The position numbers were made by a program, and so were the translations under genes. A stretch of DNA of 64,000 nt from Hyperoplus lanceolatus (Eukaryota; Chordata; Actinopteri; Uranoscopiformes; Ammodytidae). Each line of letters opens with the position of its first letter. Position 1 is the stretch's first letter. Location of the stretch: positions 28,641,001 through 28,705,000 of the forward strand of contig CM049404.1 of NCBI GenBank assembly GCA_026929865.2, in the 5' to 3' direction. The notes beneath the pieces were generated by a model. It searched no databases. It saw only the letters and a list, made by a program, of their open reading frames with translations, and was not told where the DNA came from. Shown here piece by piece: positions 1-26,054 of the stretch.

Positions 1-133
<133 letters not shown>

Positions 134-623
134 GAAGGAATTGATCCCTGATTCAAAGAAAAAAGATCTTATAGACATTATTTCATGGTTATCTTCTCAC
201 ATTTATCGAGTGTAGAGATACATCAGTTTATTTTCCTGGAGGTTTTGTGTGCTATCAATGTTAAATCCCTATTTGTTTAATCTTACGTGTAAAAGCAACC
301 ATTTATATTTAGCCGTTATGCTAAATTAACCTGATATTTAGCATACATACCATTGTACCTCTGTGTCAAGAAAGCTAATTAAACATATTTAAGGAATGTT
401 GGACTCTTCCTTTTAGCTGAAAATGTTTCATTGCTTTCTTGTATTGCAAAAAAAAACAAGACGTCACCTCGTTTAAAATGGCCCAGATATTTTTCTTACT
501 GAGCCTCAATCCCAAAATAATTTGATGCATGTCATACACAGATTAGGAACAGGGCATAACAGAAAATCCATGAACCTACAGTTGGTGCCAGCGCCTCTGT
601 GTTGTTCAAAGTGGACGCACGCA

Positions 624-737
<114 letters not shown>

Positions 738-1536
738 ATTCCCCTGTAAGCATAGGGTTTAAGATAGAGTGGCCAGCTGCTGCTTAGCTCCACCAGCCCA
801 GAGATGTCATATGATTTTTAAGGTCGTGTGGCATTTTTTGGCAAAACATCTCCAGGGGGTGGATTTAACCATTTCTGGGCCCAAGGCAAATGTTGTACAT
901 CTAGGAAATACTATATATCTAGGAATGTAATTTATTGTCTTCAACTTGCAATTCTAATGGCTTTATTGGCATTAAAGTTTCAAAAACAATGTTGCCGCCA
1001 AAATAATCAAAATTCAATTTGTCCAATAAACAGTACATAATAATAATCGTACACATCAAATACATACTGATTTATTTACAATTTTAGGGTTTGGATTTTC
1101 AGAGAGTAACATTCTAAGAGTGAAAATGTCAAATTAAATTAAAAAAAACATAACCACAACTTAATGATGAATTGTATGGGGCCTTTGGTAACTTGGGGCC
1201 CCGTGCAATTGCTTACCTTTTCCTCATGGTAGAGCCGCCTCTGTTGATTGCTATTTTTTTGGCAAAAAAAAATCCCAGTGGTGACAAATACACACAGTGG
1301 TGGGGATAAGGGCTCACAGGCTCTGATCCTATTATGGCAGCCTGCACTCTGTGGGCTCCTGAGAGGCTGGGAGTGAACATGATGTTTTTATGATGGGACT
1401 CTTTCTGTGTGGTGTCAATGAAAAAACATCACAACGGAAAGAATTACCTTCAGGAGATCTCAAATATTATTTATGTTTTTTGCAAGGTTTATGTTTATTT
1501 TATTTACATTGAGTTTTTTATTCTCTTTTTGACAAG

Positions 1537-1750
<214 letters not shown>

Positions 1751-1877
1751 CTGTGTGACTCCCCCTCTTTCGTTGTTTCTCCCCCAAATGTTCCCAGGAA
1801 GCGACAGCAGACATATTACAAATACAGTAATTTAGTGAGCGGGAGCCTCCACTAATCTTTGCCTTTCCTTCAGTAGG

Positions 1878-3520
1878 TACAGTATCTCACAAAAGTGAGT
1901 ACACCCCTAACATTTCTTCAAATATTTCATTATATCTTTCCATGCGACAACACTGAATAAATGACACTTTGATACAATGTAAAGTAGTCAGTGTACAGCT
2001 TGTATAACAGTGTAAAGTTACTGTCCCCTCAAAATAACTCGACACACAGCCATTAATGTCTAAAGTGTTGGCAACAAAAGTGAGTACACCCCTAAGAAAA
2101 AATTTCCAAATTGGGCCCAAAGTGTCAATATTTTGTTTTGCCATCATTATTTTCTATCACTGCCTTAACCCTCTTGGGCATGCAGTTCACTAGAGCTTCA
2201 CAGGTTGCAACTGGAACCCTCTTCTACCCATTCATGACGACATCAAGGAGCTGGTGGATATTAGAGTCCTTGCGCTCCTCCATCTCCCGTTTGAGGATGC
2301 CCAAAAGATGCTCAATAGGGTTTAAGACTGGAGACATGCTTGGCCAGTCCATAACCTTTACCCTCAGCTTCTTTAGCAAGCCAGTGGTCATTCGGAGGTG
2401 TGTTTGGGGTCGTTATCATGTTGCAGTACTGCCCTGCGGCCCAGTTTATGAAGGGAGGGGATCATGCTCTGCTTCAGTATGTCACAGTACATGTTAGAAT
2501 TCAATGAACTGTAGATCCCCAGTGCTGGCAGCACTCATGCAGCCCCAGACCATGACACTCCAACCACCATGCTTGACTCTAGGCAAGACACACTTGTCTT
2601 TGTACTCCTCACCTGGTTGCCGCTCCACACTCTTAACACCATCTGAACCAAATAAATGTATTTTGTCTCATCAGACCACAGGACATGGTTGCAGTAATCC
2701 ATGTCCGTAGTCTGTTTGTCTTCAGCAAACTTTTTGTGGGGTTTCTTGTGCATCATCTTTAGAATAGGCTTCCTTCTGGGATGACAGCCATGCAGACCAG
2801 TATGATGCAGAGTGCGGCGTATGGTCTGAGCACTGACAGGTTGACCCCCCACCCCTTCAAGCCCTTCAGCAATGCTGGCAGCACTCATACGTCTATTTTC
2901 CAAAGCCAACCTCTGTGTACGACGCTGACCACGTGCACTCAACCTTCGTAAACTGGGCCGCAGGGTGGTATTGCAACATGATAACGACCCCAAACACACC
3001 TCCAAGACGACCAGTGGCTTGCTAAAAAAGCTGAGGGTAAAGGTTATGGCCTGGCCAAGCATGTCTCCAGACCTAAACCCTATTGAGCATCTTTGGGGCA
3101 TCCTCAAACAGAAGTTGGAGGAGCGCAAGGTCTTTAATACCCACCAGCTCTGTGATGCTGTCATAAATGGGTGGAAGAGGGTTCCAGTTGCAACCTGTGA
3201 AGCTCTAGTGAACTACATGCCCAAGAGGGTTAAGGCAGTGATAGAAAATAATGGTGGCCACACAAAATATTTACACTTTGGGCCCGATTTGTACATTTTT
3301 TCTAAGGGGTGTACTCACTTTTGTTGCCAGCAGTTTAGACATTAATGGCTGTGTGTCGAGTTATTTTGAGGGGACAGTAAATTTACACTGTTATACAAGC
3401 TGTACACTGACTACTTTACATTGTATCAAAGTGTCATTTCTTCAATGTTGTCCCATGGAAAGATATAAAGAAAAATGTGAAGAAATGTGAGGGGTGTACT
3501 CACTTTTGTGAGATACTGTA
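1878..3520 (-). mobile_element. Rearranged Tc1/mariner-type transposon with defective transposase
   Basis: Bounded by TA dinucleotides and matching ends starting CAGTATCTCACAAAAGTGAG. Between about 2940 and 2110 the minus strand encodes Tc1 transposase parts in order: N-terminal helix-turn-helix region, a SDET-containing catalytic segment, then the HDNDPKHTS...DLNPIEHLWG region. The + strand 2945-3345 encodes a second copy of that C-terminal segment. The two arms (about 1878-2450 and 2950-3520) are therefore inverted copies of the same transposon half around a unique centre. The left copy has a stop where the right copy has Trp (GGGTAG against GGGTGG), so no intact transposase remains. Confidence 0.9.
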
Positions 3521-3677
3521 TGTCTGTCTCTCTGTCTCTCTGTCTCTCTGTCTCTCTCTCTGTCTCTCTGGGTGAGTGAGGGTTTTATCCCGGAACGTCT
3601 GTGTGCAACTATCCTACATCTGTGCAGTTTGTTGCTTTGTGGAATGCTTGGAATCGCCTCCATGGCAACGGCCGGGG

Positions 3678-3829
<152 letters not shown>

Positions 3830-4249
3830 TGGTAAATATTGACTTCACCACCTCCCCATCGCTGTGTCGGTCCGTGACAGGAGCACAGGGGGAGTGTGTG
3901 TGTGTGTGGGGGTCGTAGGTACACACACTTTATCTAGGACTCAGCAAAGCCCATCGAGGGCGTGTGTTTACCTTCAGACCTCGGAACACGAAGGAGCTTT
4001 AGTGGATTCACCCTTTGACTCAGTGAAGTTGTAAATTTGTTCATGCTTTTTCAACATAAATATGAGTCCCTGGTGAGTCTAGACCAAAGTATGAGACTAA
4101 ACAACCCTCTATCTCTCTTTCTTTTTCACCACCTTTCTGAAAACCTGTGTTCAGTAACCACAGTCATATTTCTCTACCCTCATGACATCATAAGGGGAGA
4201 GAATTCTGACCTGGGTTTTTGAAGCCTCAGTGCTTTGAATACTTCTACT

Positions 4250-4632
4250 TTAAAGGTGCAGTGTGTAATATGACATCATCAAGAAAGTTCTACAGAGTTC
4301 TAGAATGCAACGCTCCCTGGGTAACCCCAACCCTTTAGAATAATAACAGAAGCTACAGTGGCCTTCAAGGACAAGAACAATTCTACATTTTAAACAATGC
4401 ACCTGATGACTTTCCAACTATGACACTTTCAAGATGGCGGCACTAGGCCTTGGTCCAAAATATGCAGAAATATGGACATATATGAGACCCTTTCTAAGGG
4501 AAAAAATAATAATTCAAAACATTTTTTTCGTCAATTATACACTAAATTAAATGTACTTATGGATATTATAATTACTTTCAACAAAATCTGCTTGGAAATA
4601 AAACACAAAATTCTACACACTGCAGGTTTAAA
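4250..4632. mobile_element. MITE-like element, GGTGCAGTGTGTA family, copy 1
   Basis: Starts TTTAAAGGTGCAGTGTGTAA and ends ACACTGCAGGTTTAAA, an inverted pair. The interior shares the block GTGGCCTTCAAGGACAAGAA with copies at 6679 and 15317. No coding capacity is seen. Confidence 0.75.
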
Positions 4633-5062
4633 TACTTCAAGTACATTTTCCTGATTATCCTTGATACTTTTACTTCGGTAACATTTTCGACTTACTTATT
4701 TTAACAGTTTGGTATTTGTACCTTTTACTTTATAAAATGATCTGAATACTTTGTCCACCTCTGCTCACAATACAAAAGAGGAGCTTCTGTTAATATCATG
4801 ACACTCTGACTCCTACACACTCTTACTTCATCCTAGCCCTTTGTAATCATCGACCTAATTGGTTAGTAAATGGGAAGTGTGGATGGATTCTATAGTCGGC
4901 CACTGAAACCTGTGCGTGGGCAGCACTGGTTTAGCATGCACATCCAAACAGCCATTTCCTCTTTTTTAACGTTTTGTTGACGGAGATGAGAAAACTAAAT
5001 GACGCTGGACTATCACCTTTTGTTTGCTCAGAAACCAGGAAGCAGCCCAACTGTCGTGAGCG

Positions 5063-5460
5063 TTAAAGGTGCACTACGTAGTTTCAGAGGAAGGGGATTT
5101 GTTTACATTTGAAGAGCCTGCAGTTAGTTTACAACAAAAAAAAAATCAACATGTAATTCTTAGTATTGAATAATTCTATCATCATAAATCAATTATTTTG
5201 AGGAACCTGGAACCAAAGGTAAAGACTAGAATAAGTTTGTAATCGAAACTGTTTGCAGGCCCTGCTGCTGCAAACAACAACAGTGAAACAGTAATTTTTC
5301 GGGAAGTTTTCTAACTTCAAACAGTGTTCCAAGGGATCACAATTTTCCCGTGAGGAAAGTTTGTTTATTCAGTTATGAGAATAAACCTTTAGAAAAATGT
5401 TTCACTTCTCTGACACACTCAAAGTTACATATTGACACAAGTTTCATATTGCACCTTTAA
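5063..5460. mobile_element. MITE-like element with TTAAAGGTGCA ends
   Basis: Begins TTAAAGGTGCACTACGTAGT and ends ATTGCACCTTTAA, giving inverted ends. The interior is non-coding and differs from the GGTGCAGTGTGTA family. Confidence 0.6.
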
Positions 5461-5651
5461 GTTACTCATTCAAACCGTTCTAAGGTGCTCTCAAAGTACA
5501 TTTTTATGACGTCTTTTTTTTTTCACCGCAAAATCTGGATTTGTCGAAACAGGATTAGACAAGTGAGTGCTTGGAGGACTAAGCAGCAGCAGAGGCGGTT
5601 GTACTACTAGTGGTTTTACCGGTCCATCCCGTCTCGTCGATTGCTATACAC

Positions 5652-5653
<2 letters not shown>

Positions 5654-5695
<42 letters not shown>

Positions 5696-5930
5696 TGTTG
5701 TTCACAAGGCCCCAGATGGAATGTCATCACAGCGTTTTTGTGCAAACACGATTAGGGGAGAATATATGTTGATAATCTGAAGGGAACAAGCACGGCTGGA
5801 TTATGCGACGATTGGTGGCTGGTGACGCAGGAGTCAAAGCCCCCCCCACATCCTCCCACACACACACATACATACATACATACATACATACATACATACA
5901 TACATACATACATACATACATACATACATA
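5654..5930. repeat. (GT)n and (CATA)n microsatellites
   Basis: (GT)n at 5654-5694 and (CATA)n at about 5867-5930, with unique sequence between them. A short (CA)n follows at 6021-6049. Confidence 0.95.
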
Positions 5931-6016
5931 ACGACCCGTAGTAATTACATTAAGAGCAATGAGATGAAGGAATACATCCACCAGGCTGCATACAGGTAAG
6001 GACACACTCCCTTAAG

Positions 6017-6051
<35 letters not shown>

Positions 6052-6678
6052 CCTACTTCCTGTCCCCTGAACTACAGTTGTTCCCTCTTCAAAAAGACAA
6101 CTAGGATCTATCAGCAGTCTATTTTCCCTGTAGCCATAGTTACATAGCTCTGTCTAATGTAAAAAAAATAATCCCTTTTGGAATGTTTGTGAACTGAGGT
6201 TGTAACCGGTCAAGTGTGAGTTTTGTTTTTGTACTATTCTAATTTTGACTGAGTACAGCTTGTGTCCATCCATCCGGTCCACTTGAGCACACGCTCCCCA
6301 GCACACGTGAATGAACGAAGCGCACACACACATGCACAGGCAGGCACAGACGCACACACACACACACACACAGCCTCACACACGCCATTTAAACGTTTGA
6401 TGTGCGCTTATGCAAATGCAATGAGAAACCGGATTATATCTCCCTGCAGTCTGGCACCTGTTGTTTGTGCTCGCTGTAGAGGACTGGCAGAGGAGACACG
6501 TGGAAAACTAAATGTTAATTTGTCTGTCTTGTACTTCCCGGGACATGTCCTGTGTGCAGTGGCCCCTGTTCATGGTCATATTAAATCTTATCTAGCTTTT
6601 AATAAGTACCATTTCCTAATCCCAAATTTACTTTTACTTTTTAAGCAGTACTTATTCAAGCTAAGGTTACATAAAATG

Positions 6679-6945
6679 TTAAAGGTGCAGTGTGTAATTA
6701 AGGTGTATTTTTGGCATCATCTAGTGGTGAGATTCTAGATTGCAATGCTCCCTCCCTTTTGGAGAATTTACTAAAGCTACGGTGGCCTTCAAGGACAAGA
6801 AGCTAGTTACTAAAGATGGCAACATTCACCACTGCTTCTAGTTTTTGAGCAGTATGAAGTGATGAGGTGAAGATGTATTAAGTAATTTAACTATTAAAAA
6901 AATATTTTTCAGTATAAAAGCAGATTAATAGTATCCTTTTTTAAA
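6679..6945. mobile_element. MITE-like element, GGTGCAGTGTGTA family, partial copy 2
   Basis: Begins TTAAAGGTGCAGTGTGTAAT and contains GCATCATCTAGTGGTGAGAT and GTGGCCTTCAAGGACAAGAA. The matching right end is not found. The right boundary is approximate. Confidence 0.65.
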
Positions 6946-6971
6946 GCCACTGCTCCAAGTTTTTCTGTATA

Positions 6972-7172
6972 TACAGCTCTGGAAAAAAATTAAAAGAGAC
7001 CACTCCAAATGTTCAGTGTCTCTCGTTTTACTGTTTTCTAATATAAACTACTGACAACATTTCTACCAAATTCACAACAAGAATATTGTCATGTAGAGCA
7101 GTTTCAATAAGTTTTGTAGAGATAAAGATTAAAGAAAAATCCATACTGGTTTAAATTTTTTCCGGAGCTGTA
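6972..7172. mobile_element. Tc1-derived MITE, about 200 bp
   Basis: The ends TACAGCTCTGGAAAAAA and TTTTTTCCGGAGCTGTA are inverted copies flanked by TA, as in Tc1/mariner elements. The interior is AT-rich and non-coding. It sits directly after a partial copy of the GGTGCAGTGTGTA repeat family. Confidence 0.8.
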
Positions 7173-8256
7173 TTTAATCTTACTTTGGTAGTGACAGTGA
7201 AAAACTTGGTTTTAAACTCCACTCCCATGTTCCCTTTCTCTCAGTGGTCTGTTATGTGTGAAGTGAAAGAGCCGTCATTACGCCACCAGAACACTTGTAA
7301 CTCCTACAACAGTTCCATTGTTGTAATTGTTGCGTTACAGGAGTAAGCTTAATAGTGACCTTTAACCTTTATAGCTGTTAGGCTTTTTAAACAGTGTTCT
7401 TTCTGGTGAAGGAAGGGTGTCAGCACATGCTCAAATCCCTGTATTATTAGAATAACAACATGGTCTTGGGCAGCAGCCAGCACTTTGAGAGGTGGAAGAA
7501 GTGAGGGGGTCTACTGTAGATGTCATTGCAAACACACACAAGTCCTAACTTGCTGTGAATTCACAAAGTAGAAATTCACTGTCTCCCTCTCTGTGTTGCT
7601 GAGTTTGCCTCTGTTTAGTATACTGAAATGGCAAAAATACTCGTATGAAGTCTGCATACAAGAACATCTGAAGAAGGCTTGCTCAATTGTGATATTCATG
7701 AGTATGTGATATTTCCCAATAGATGAAAGAGAGAGATTTTTTTTTTTTTTTTTTTTTTATGAACCAGATCACAGCAGTCATTTTTACCACAAAGCCCTGT
7801 TTTGTTTAGTGGAATGGACCAGCAGTGTCTACATCACTAAAGCCTATTAGCGACTGAATGACACCACCTCCCTTTGTTTTATTTCAATGAGAGGATGCCA
7901 TTCAGTGATGTTGTTATTGTTTGATCTTTTCATATAAAATTTAAAAAAAAAGCAAGCAAAACAAGGGATATGCAGCATTTTAAGGGTGGGTGAAATCCAA
8001 CCCCAGCAGCAATATTTAAAAGACTATTCCCATTACCGACGCCCCAGGAGATTTAAAGGATTGGATTTGTAATTCAGATCTTATGCATAATTAAACAAAT
8101 CCCCCCAACCGGGAAGCCACACCCCCCACCGCCTCGCCGAAAGGGATTTTCATCACAGCGCTGCGCCTCTTAAACTGTAGTTACATGCTACTGTACCTCA
8201 ACCCTATTAGGACAGAAATTTGGGCTTCTGTTGCCATTAGTTACTGATGATGGTGA

Positions 8257-8612
<356 letters not shown>

Positions 8613-8944
8613 TTTGTGTGTGTGCTGTTTTTGTCGCTTGCTGTGAACCCACAAAAGATTGCTTTGTTGGAAACGGAGTGTGAGGCAAGACCAGAGACTG
8701 TTAATAGGCTAGTCTGTTTCATGTGTAGTGTACGTGGTTCAGTCTTCCCTTTCTTTCTGGGACTTTCTCAATGGATTCGTCTGATTTCACAGTCTGGTTC
8801 AAAGCATTACGACATTGCTGGCCAAAAAAACCAAAATGAATTCCATTCAACCTTGAAATGTGAGTGGCTAAAACTGGATGTTGTGTTACATGCACAGCTG
8901 CTGTCCTACAAGCCTATCCAGCATGTCAGCATAAGTCAGTATAT

Positions 8945-9262
8945 TTGGTCCAAATCACTTTTTGTCAAAATCAGTGAATACCTCCTCACAATTCTCTACC
9001 TGTACGTGTGTGCGGAAAAAAAATCCAGTCTTGACACACAGCCTAGGCTCTGTAAATGGGCATGTCGCTACCTTCGGTGGGCCCCCTTTGTTTAGATGCC
9101 CTTTGTTAACATACCCATTTACGGCTGTGTATTAACACCAGGGTTGTTTTTTTTTTAGTGCACACACATTACAGTACGTACAGTAAGTGGACCGTGAGGA
9201 GAAATTCAGTGATTTGGACAACAAGATTTCTCCAGAATTGCTGCCATCCTTTTGAGTGAAAG
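8945..9262. mobile_element. Palindromic MITE-like repeat, AAATCACTTTTTGTCAAAATC family
   Basis: The left half (CACTTTTTGTCAAAATCAGTG...CTCCTCAC) is mirrored by the right half (GTGAGGAGAAATTCAGTGAT...TTCTCCAGAATTGCTG). The middle carries ACACAGCCTAGGCTCTGTAA. Related copies or halves occur at 35194, 37905, 50468, 51790 and 58325. Confidence 0.65.
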
Positions 9263-9822
9263 CTTGTATCAGTGTTAAATGAGGGGCACCTCTTACAGTA
9301 GACTATACTGCAGCCCCTCCCCCCCCCCCCCCCCCCCCCCGCTGAGCTCTGACTCTGACAGCTTATTAACCGTGACACCAGTCTGCTCCACACACACAAA
9401 GAGCAGCTCTCCAAGCCACCCGTCATCTTTGTGTCTGCTCCGTTGTGTCTATGTGTGTTAACCACGGCCTGTATATTAACCCTACACACGCTGCCGGGGA
9501 TAGCCCAATCCCTCCCTGCCCTCCCCCCCCCTTAAATACAGACACACCCTGGGGGGGACATATCGACTGTCCAGCCCCGTTGACCCCTATTCACTATCTA
9601 GCCCATTCATGATGATACCAACCAAAAAAATGTACCCCTACTGTATGAAACATTGCCCCTCCCCCATCCACTATTCCTTTCATTTGTCCTGCCACCGCTG
9701 TCTGTCTGTTTTTAATATTTATTTCTGCATCACTGCTCTCCTGCATGGTCCCACATGTGTACTAGCATGTACTGTTCATACACCAAGATCTCCTATACTG
9801 AAAACACACCATGTTAGCCCTC

Positions 9823-9995
<173 letters not shown>

Positions 9996-9999
9996 CTCC

Positions 10000-11760
10000 A
10001 CTCCTTATCGTTCTATTAAGGGGTAATGGGCGTTGCTAGACATAATATAAAGCTCTACTAGGGCCACACAAATTGTCTGAATGTCTGTTGTGTGTGTATA
10101 AAATGTGCAGATTTTGGAGTTATTTTTTACTGGGGCTCAGCAGATCAACACTGGGTCACGTGCCCCAGTAAAAGGCTTGCCTTAATATTGCCATAATATG
10201 TGAGCTTTAAATAATGGGGTCAGTGAGTTGGAATCCAAAATGATAGAAGCATTTTCCCTTCATATTTCACTGCAATGCTCTGATTGTTGTGAGCATGCTA
10301 GTTAGGCCGTGTATTAATCAGAATTTCATCTCCTCTGTATGTCTGGCACATAATGCAGAAATTGAACATAAAGTTGGCTTGACTTGATTGTAGCTTGTCC
10401 CTTGTTCTGGACTAGAGTATTGCTTTTGAATGAGAGTGAATTGGCTCCAGTGTTATTTTTAATACATTTCATGGCATCCTTGATAACAACAGTAAGACAG
10501 GGGATGTCAACAGGAAGGTTGAGTAGTCGGACCACATGCACTCTGAACCCTAAGAGACCCTGGGAATTTATATGCTTTGCCTTCCTCCTGCCCCTTTTCG
10601 GACACAAACGATCAATGTACCTATAAATATTATTTTAGACACTTTATAATTGGTTTTTCGTATTGTTGCTTTTTGATTTATGTTTTTATTTGTACGAAAT
10701 AAAGAAGAAATGATGATTATTATATTATTACCTTTGTTTGCTCATCAGAAGAGCTCCCTATAAACCGACCCCACCTTGGTTTTGACTTATTTTCCTGTAA
10801 ATTAGCATTTCTCCTCCGCCCCCCCGTGGCTTCATCTCCCCATGATAGCGCAGGCTTGAGTCGTTAAATCGTCCTTGGGCTTAACGCGTAGTGATTTCGG
10901 CGCTCTGCTAAACTGGTATTTCTATAAGCCGTAGTAGTAGGCGATTCTGGATGAAATGAAGAGACACATGGATGAAAAAAAAAAACTACAAGGATTCAAA
11001 CCTGCCCTCTCGACCTCTTGTTCCGTTTCATTAAGTCTTGTCAGGGTATAACTGAGGGGTCATAGTGGCCACGCCCCATACACTCACTTAAACACTATAA
11101 TCTCTTTGATTTACTGATGTTCACACTGATACCATCACTCAATCTGTCTGCCACTACTTTACTGGTACTGTAGTGTTAAACAACCAGCGACACATGTGAA
11201 ATAAAAGATATCTTCAAGAAATTTATTTTTTAAGATTTGCAACCAATAATTCGTTATCAATTCATTTGTTGATCATTGTTTCCCATTGAAGCTGCAATAA
11301 TCAATTATTTTATATTAGGAATGGCTTGAATGAGCATTGTGGAAGTTTAACAGGGTTATTTTTGGTGATGAAACCATAAAGAATCATCACCTGATTGGAT
11401 TTCTTCGGAGCATTTTAGCCTCAGCTGTGCTTTTTTTTATATAGCCTAGTGCTAATTAGCAAATGTAGCATGTTAACATCCTTAACTAAGATGTGAACTT
11501 GGTAAAAATGTGTATCATGTCATGTGGGTATGTTAGCATGCTGGTGTTTGCATCACTTTGACTTCAAGTATCGCTACAAATTCCTTACATGATAAATTGA
11601 TAGCATCATGTCCTGTGCATCAATGAATTGGTTCAGCAATGCTACTAAAATGAAGAGCCAGTATTTTTACTTTCCCCTTAATGACTATCATGATCAGTTT
11701 GAATAAAGCCTATAAAGAACTCAGAGCACGTAATACTGTAGCATGCCTCTCTACATGTGC
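10000..11760. other. src: Non-coding stretch upstream of src coding exons
   Basis: No exon, RNA gene or clear transposon boundary recognised. AT-rich, with AATAAA-like words near 10699. Probably src intron 1 or upstream DNA. Confidence 0.5.
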
Positions 11761-11768
11761 ATGCAGGC

Positions 11769-11953
<185 letters not shown>

Positions 11954-12806
11954 TGTTTGCTGGTGGATCTCTTGTATGTGTAGAATCCTCATAGCAGCAG
12001 CTGCTCCTCTGTCCGTGGGGAAGTTTTGCTTCTTGGTTCCTCATGACACTGAGTCTCTGTGGGCTTAAGGCCGCGGGCTACATTACAGCTCCGGTTTCTG
12101 CATCTGGTCTTTTAGTCAAAGGAATTTTTCCACAGAATGTATTACTGTATGAGAAAATGACAGTCAATTTGCTGCAAGATTATCATGCAATTTAACTTGT
12201 ACTGTGCCTTTTTTGAAGTGAAATTTCAATTAAGTGTAATTTTTTCATATGTGGTCTCAGAATTTTTTTCTCATAATGTCATAAGTTATGTAATTATTGG
12301 CTGGTTGTTACATTATTAGCAGGGTTTTAAAAAGTCCCTTTTTAAAATGTAATAACAGGAGGCAATAATTAAATAATAAACTTATATCTTTATTTAAGTT
12401 GGTCATAAAGTATCACAAATACCCTTACTTTCCAACTAGCCAAAAATCTAACAACTTATCCCATTATGGGCAAAAAGTTCTAATATCATGGTTCAGAAAT
12501 TGTCTGATGATATGTGCAAGTTACTACACTTTCGCCTTTTACTACATTAAATATTGAAAAATGATTACGTTATTGGCAAATATTACGTTATGACATTTTT
12601 TCATCATTGTCCTCTACAGTCTATTTAATGCAATATCATAATGTCATTAAACATTAACAGTGCCTTTGGCAAGTGGCCTTTGTCTGAATTTTGGTATATA
12701 AATAAACTTGCTTTGCCTTTTAAGTGAAATTTCAATTGAGTATCTTTTTTCTCTCTCTATCTGTGTTCACAACAGACTTATTCTTCTACACTGCAGGCGT
12801 TTGGCC

Positions 12807-24355
<11,549 letters not shown>

Positions 24356-24494
24356 ACTGGGCCAGAAAACCTCTAAACTAGGAGTGGAACCATGGAAGTG
24401 TGGAAGTGTGCATGTGTCATAGCGTCAAGCATGTGCAAACAAAAACAACTGAGCATGTGCTATCTACTTCAGAGTGCATGGATATGGACAAGTA

Positions 24495-24529
<35 letters not shown>

Positions 24530-25800
24530 ATTAGAATGGGACAGAGAGCAGACGGCATTCTGGGTAAAATCAGTGACTCTCTCTATGGCATTAAGTGTGA
24601 TTGAGTGTCATTTGGATGTTGAAAACCCAACCACAAACGTTCTCTTCCTGCCTCTTTCCAAAGTCATTGTCATGCACAAATGGGACTGTTTTTCAAAGGA
24701 CTAAACTGTGGTATTATTTTGAGTTGATCATACGGTACTTTATTTTTGTTTTCCAGTCAAATCAACACCCTACACAGCCAAGCAAGTTTTATTTTTTATT
24801 TTTTTTGTTAGTATCCTTGATCATTGTAAGGCCCTAATAATCTACATTACCCAAGCACTTTTCCTGTGTTAATAAACCCGACTGGTGTTGTAGTTTGCCA
24901 GCTTTAAGACTGCATGAAACGGCAGACAATAACATTACAAAATGCATATGGGTCAAACATTGGAGTCCAGAGAATTATTGTTTGCATAAATAATTGTCCT
25001 GCTGAAAAAAAGCACTTAGAAAACACTTAGGGATGTCTATTTTTAATACATTTTCTTTGGGATACACACACACATGTTGAGAAAGATTCCGTCTTCCATT
25101 TTGCTAAGTTGAGAAGAAACTATTTGGGATGTAAAATGCAATATTTTTTTTTCCAGGACACTTTGAGTACTTCACATTGTTATATTTTGCTATTAGACCT
25201 GGATTAACTGGAAATATGTTCAGGTGAACGATTCACAAGATTTCAATTTAACTATGCTTCCGCCCACTACACTGTGCAAAGTTGAGGCTAGTTCCCCCAA
25301 GTACTGTGAGATTTTTGTATGAGAGTAACATGTTTTTGTGTGTTTAGTCCCACTTGCCAATTGGGTGAATTGGTTGAATCGCTGTGACCGACATACAGCC
25401 CAATACAAAGAAGACAACAGGCAGGAAATGGTCTATCTATTTTCTAATCTAATTTGTGACTTTTCTTACGAAATGGCTACTGATCCACTACCGGTCGTCT
25501 CAGGATGGAGAAGACCTAGAATTCTGCTGCAAGGACTTTTTTGTGCCAATGGGGGAAATAAATCTCTTTTGTACTTTCTTCTAAAAGTGTATTTTACTAC
25601 TCTGAACTTTTCTTACAATGAAGTCTGAGGATTATACACTGTTATTTTTTGAGATCTTGCACCTGTGTATAGTAGCAAAACAATGGCTCACCAGCATGGT
25701 TTCAAGGTGCTGATATGTGTTTTTCAAAATATAAAGCATTTAAATTAAATCAGGTGAATATTCGATCATGTCTCCTTTTCAGTTTTATTCATAGGATGAT

Positions 25801-26054
25801 TTTAAAGGTGCTAGGAGGAGCTTTCAAATATTTCTGAAACGGTTTAATCTTTCCTCCGACGATCATAAATGACATGTAATAGCAAACGAGACCATCGGTG
25901 CAAAGAATGCTATTTTTATATAGTTTTTCTTAATGCCTTAGTCATGGGTACCCTCACCCTGGAACTATAGCTGGCGTAGTAAAAACACTACCGCTATCGT
26001 CCAAATGGGCCTAAGAATTAACACAAACTGAAAGTTCCTCAGAGCACCTTTTAA
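25801..26054. mobile_element. MITE with TTAAAGGTGCT ends, copy in the src 3' UTR
   Basis: Inverted ends TTTAAAGGTGCTAGGAGGAG and AGAGCACCTTTTAAA. The copy at 40143-40395 is in the opposite orientation. They share CATGTAATGTATGATCATCA-type and AACTATAGCTGGCG-type segments. It would be transcribed in the long src 3' UTR. Confidence 0.7.

Noticed and set aside
10326-10607. 93-codon minus-strand frame
   Set aside because: No recognised domain, no splice or promoter context, and an overlapping frame on the + strand of similar length. Chance or an old retroelement remnant.
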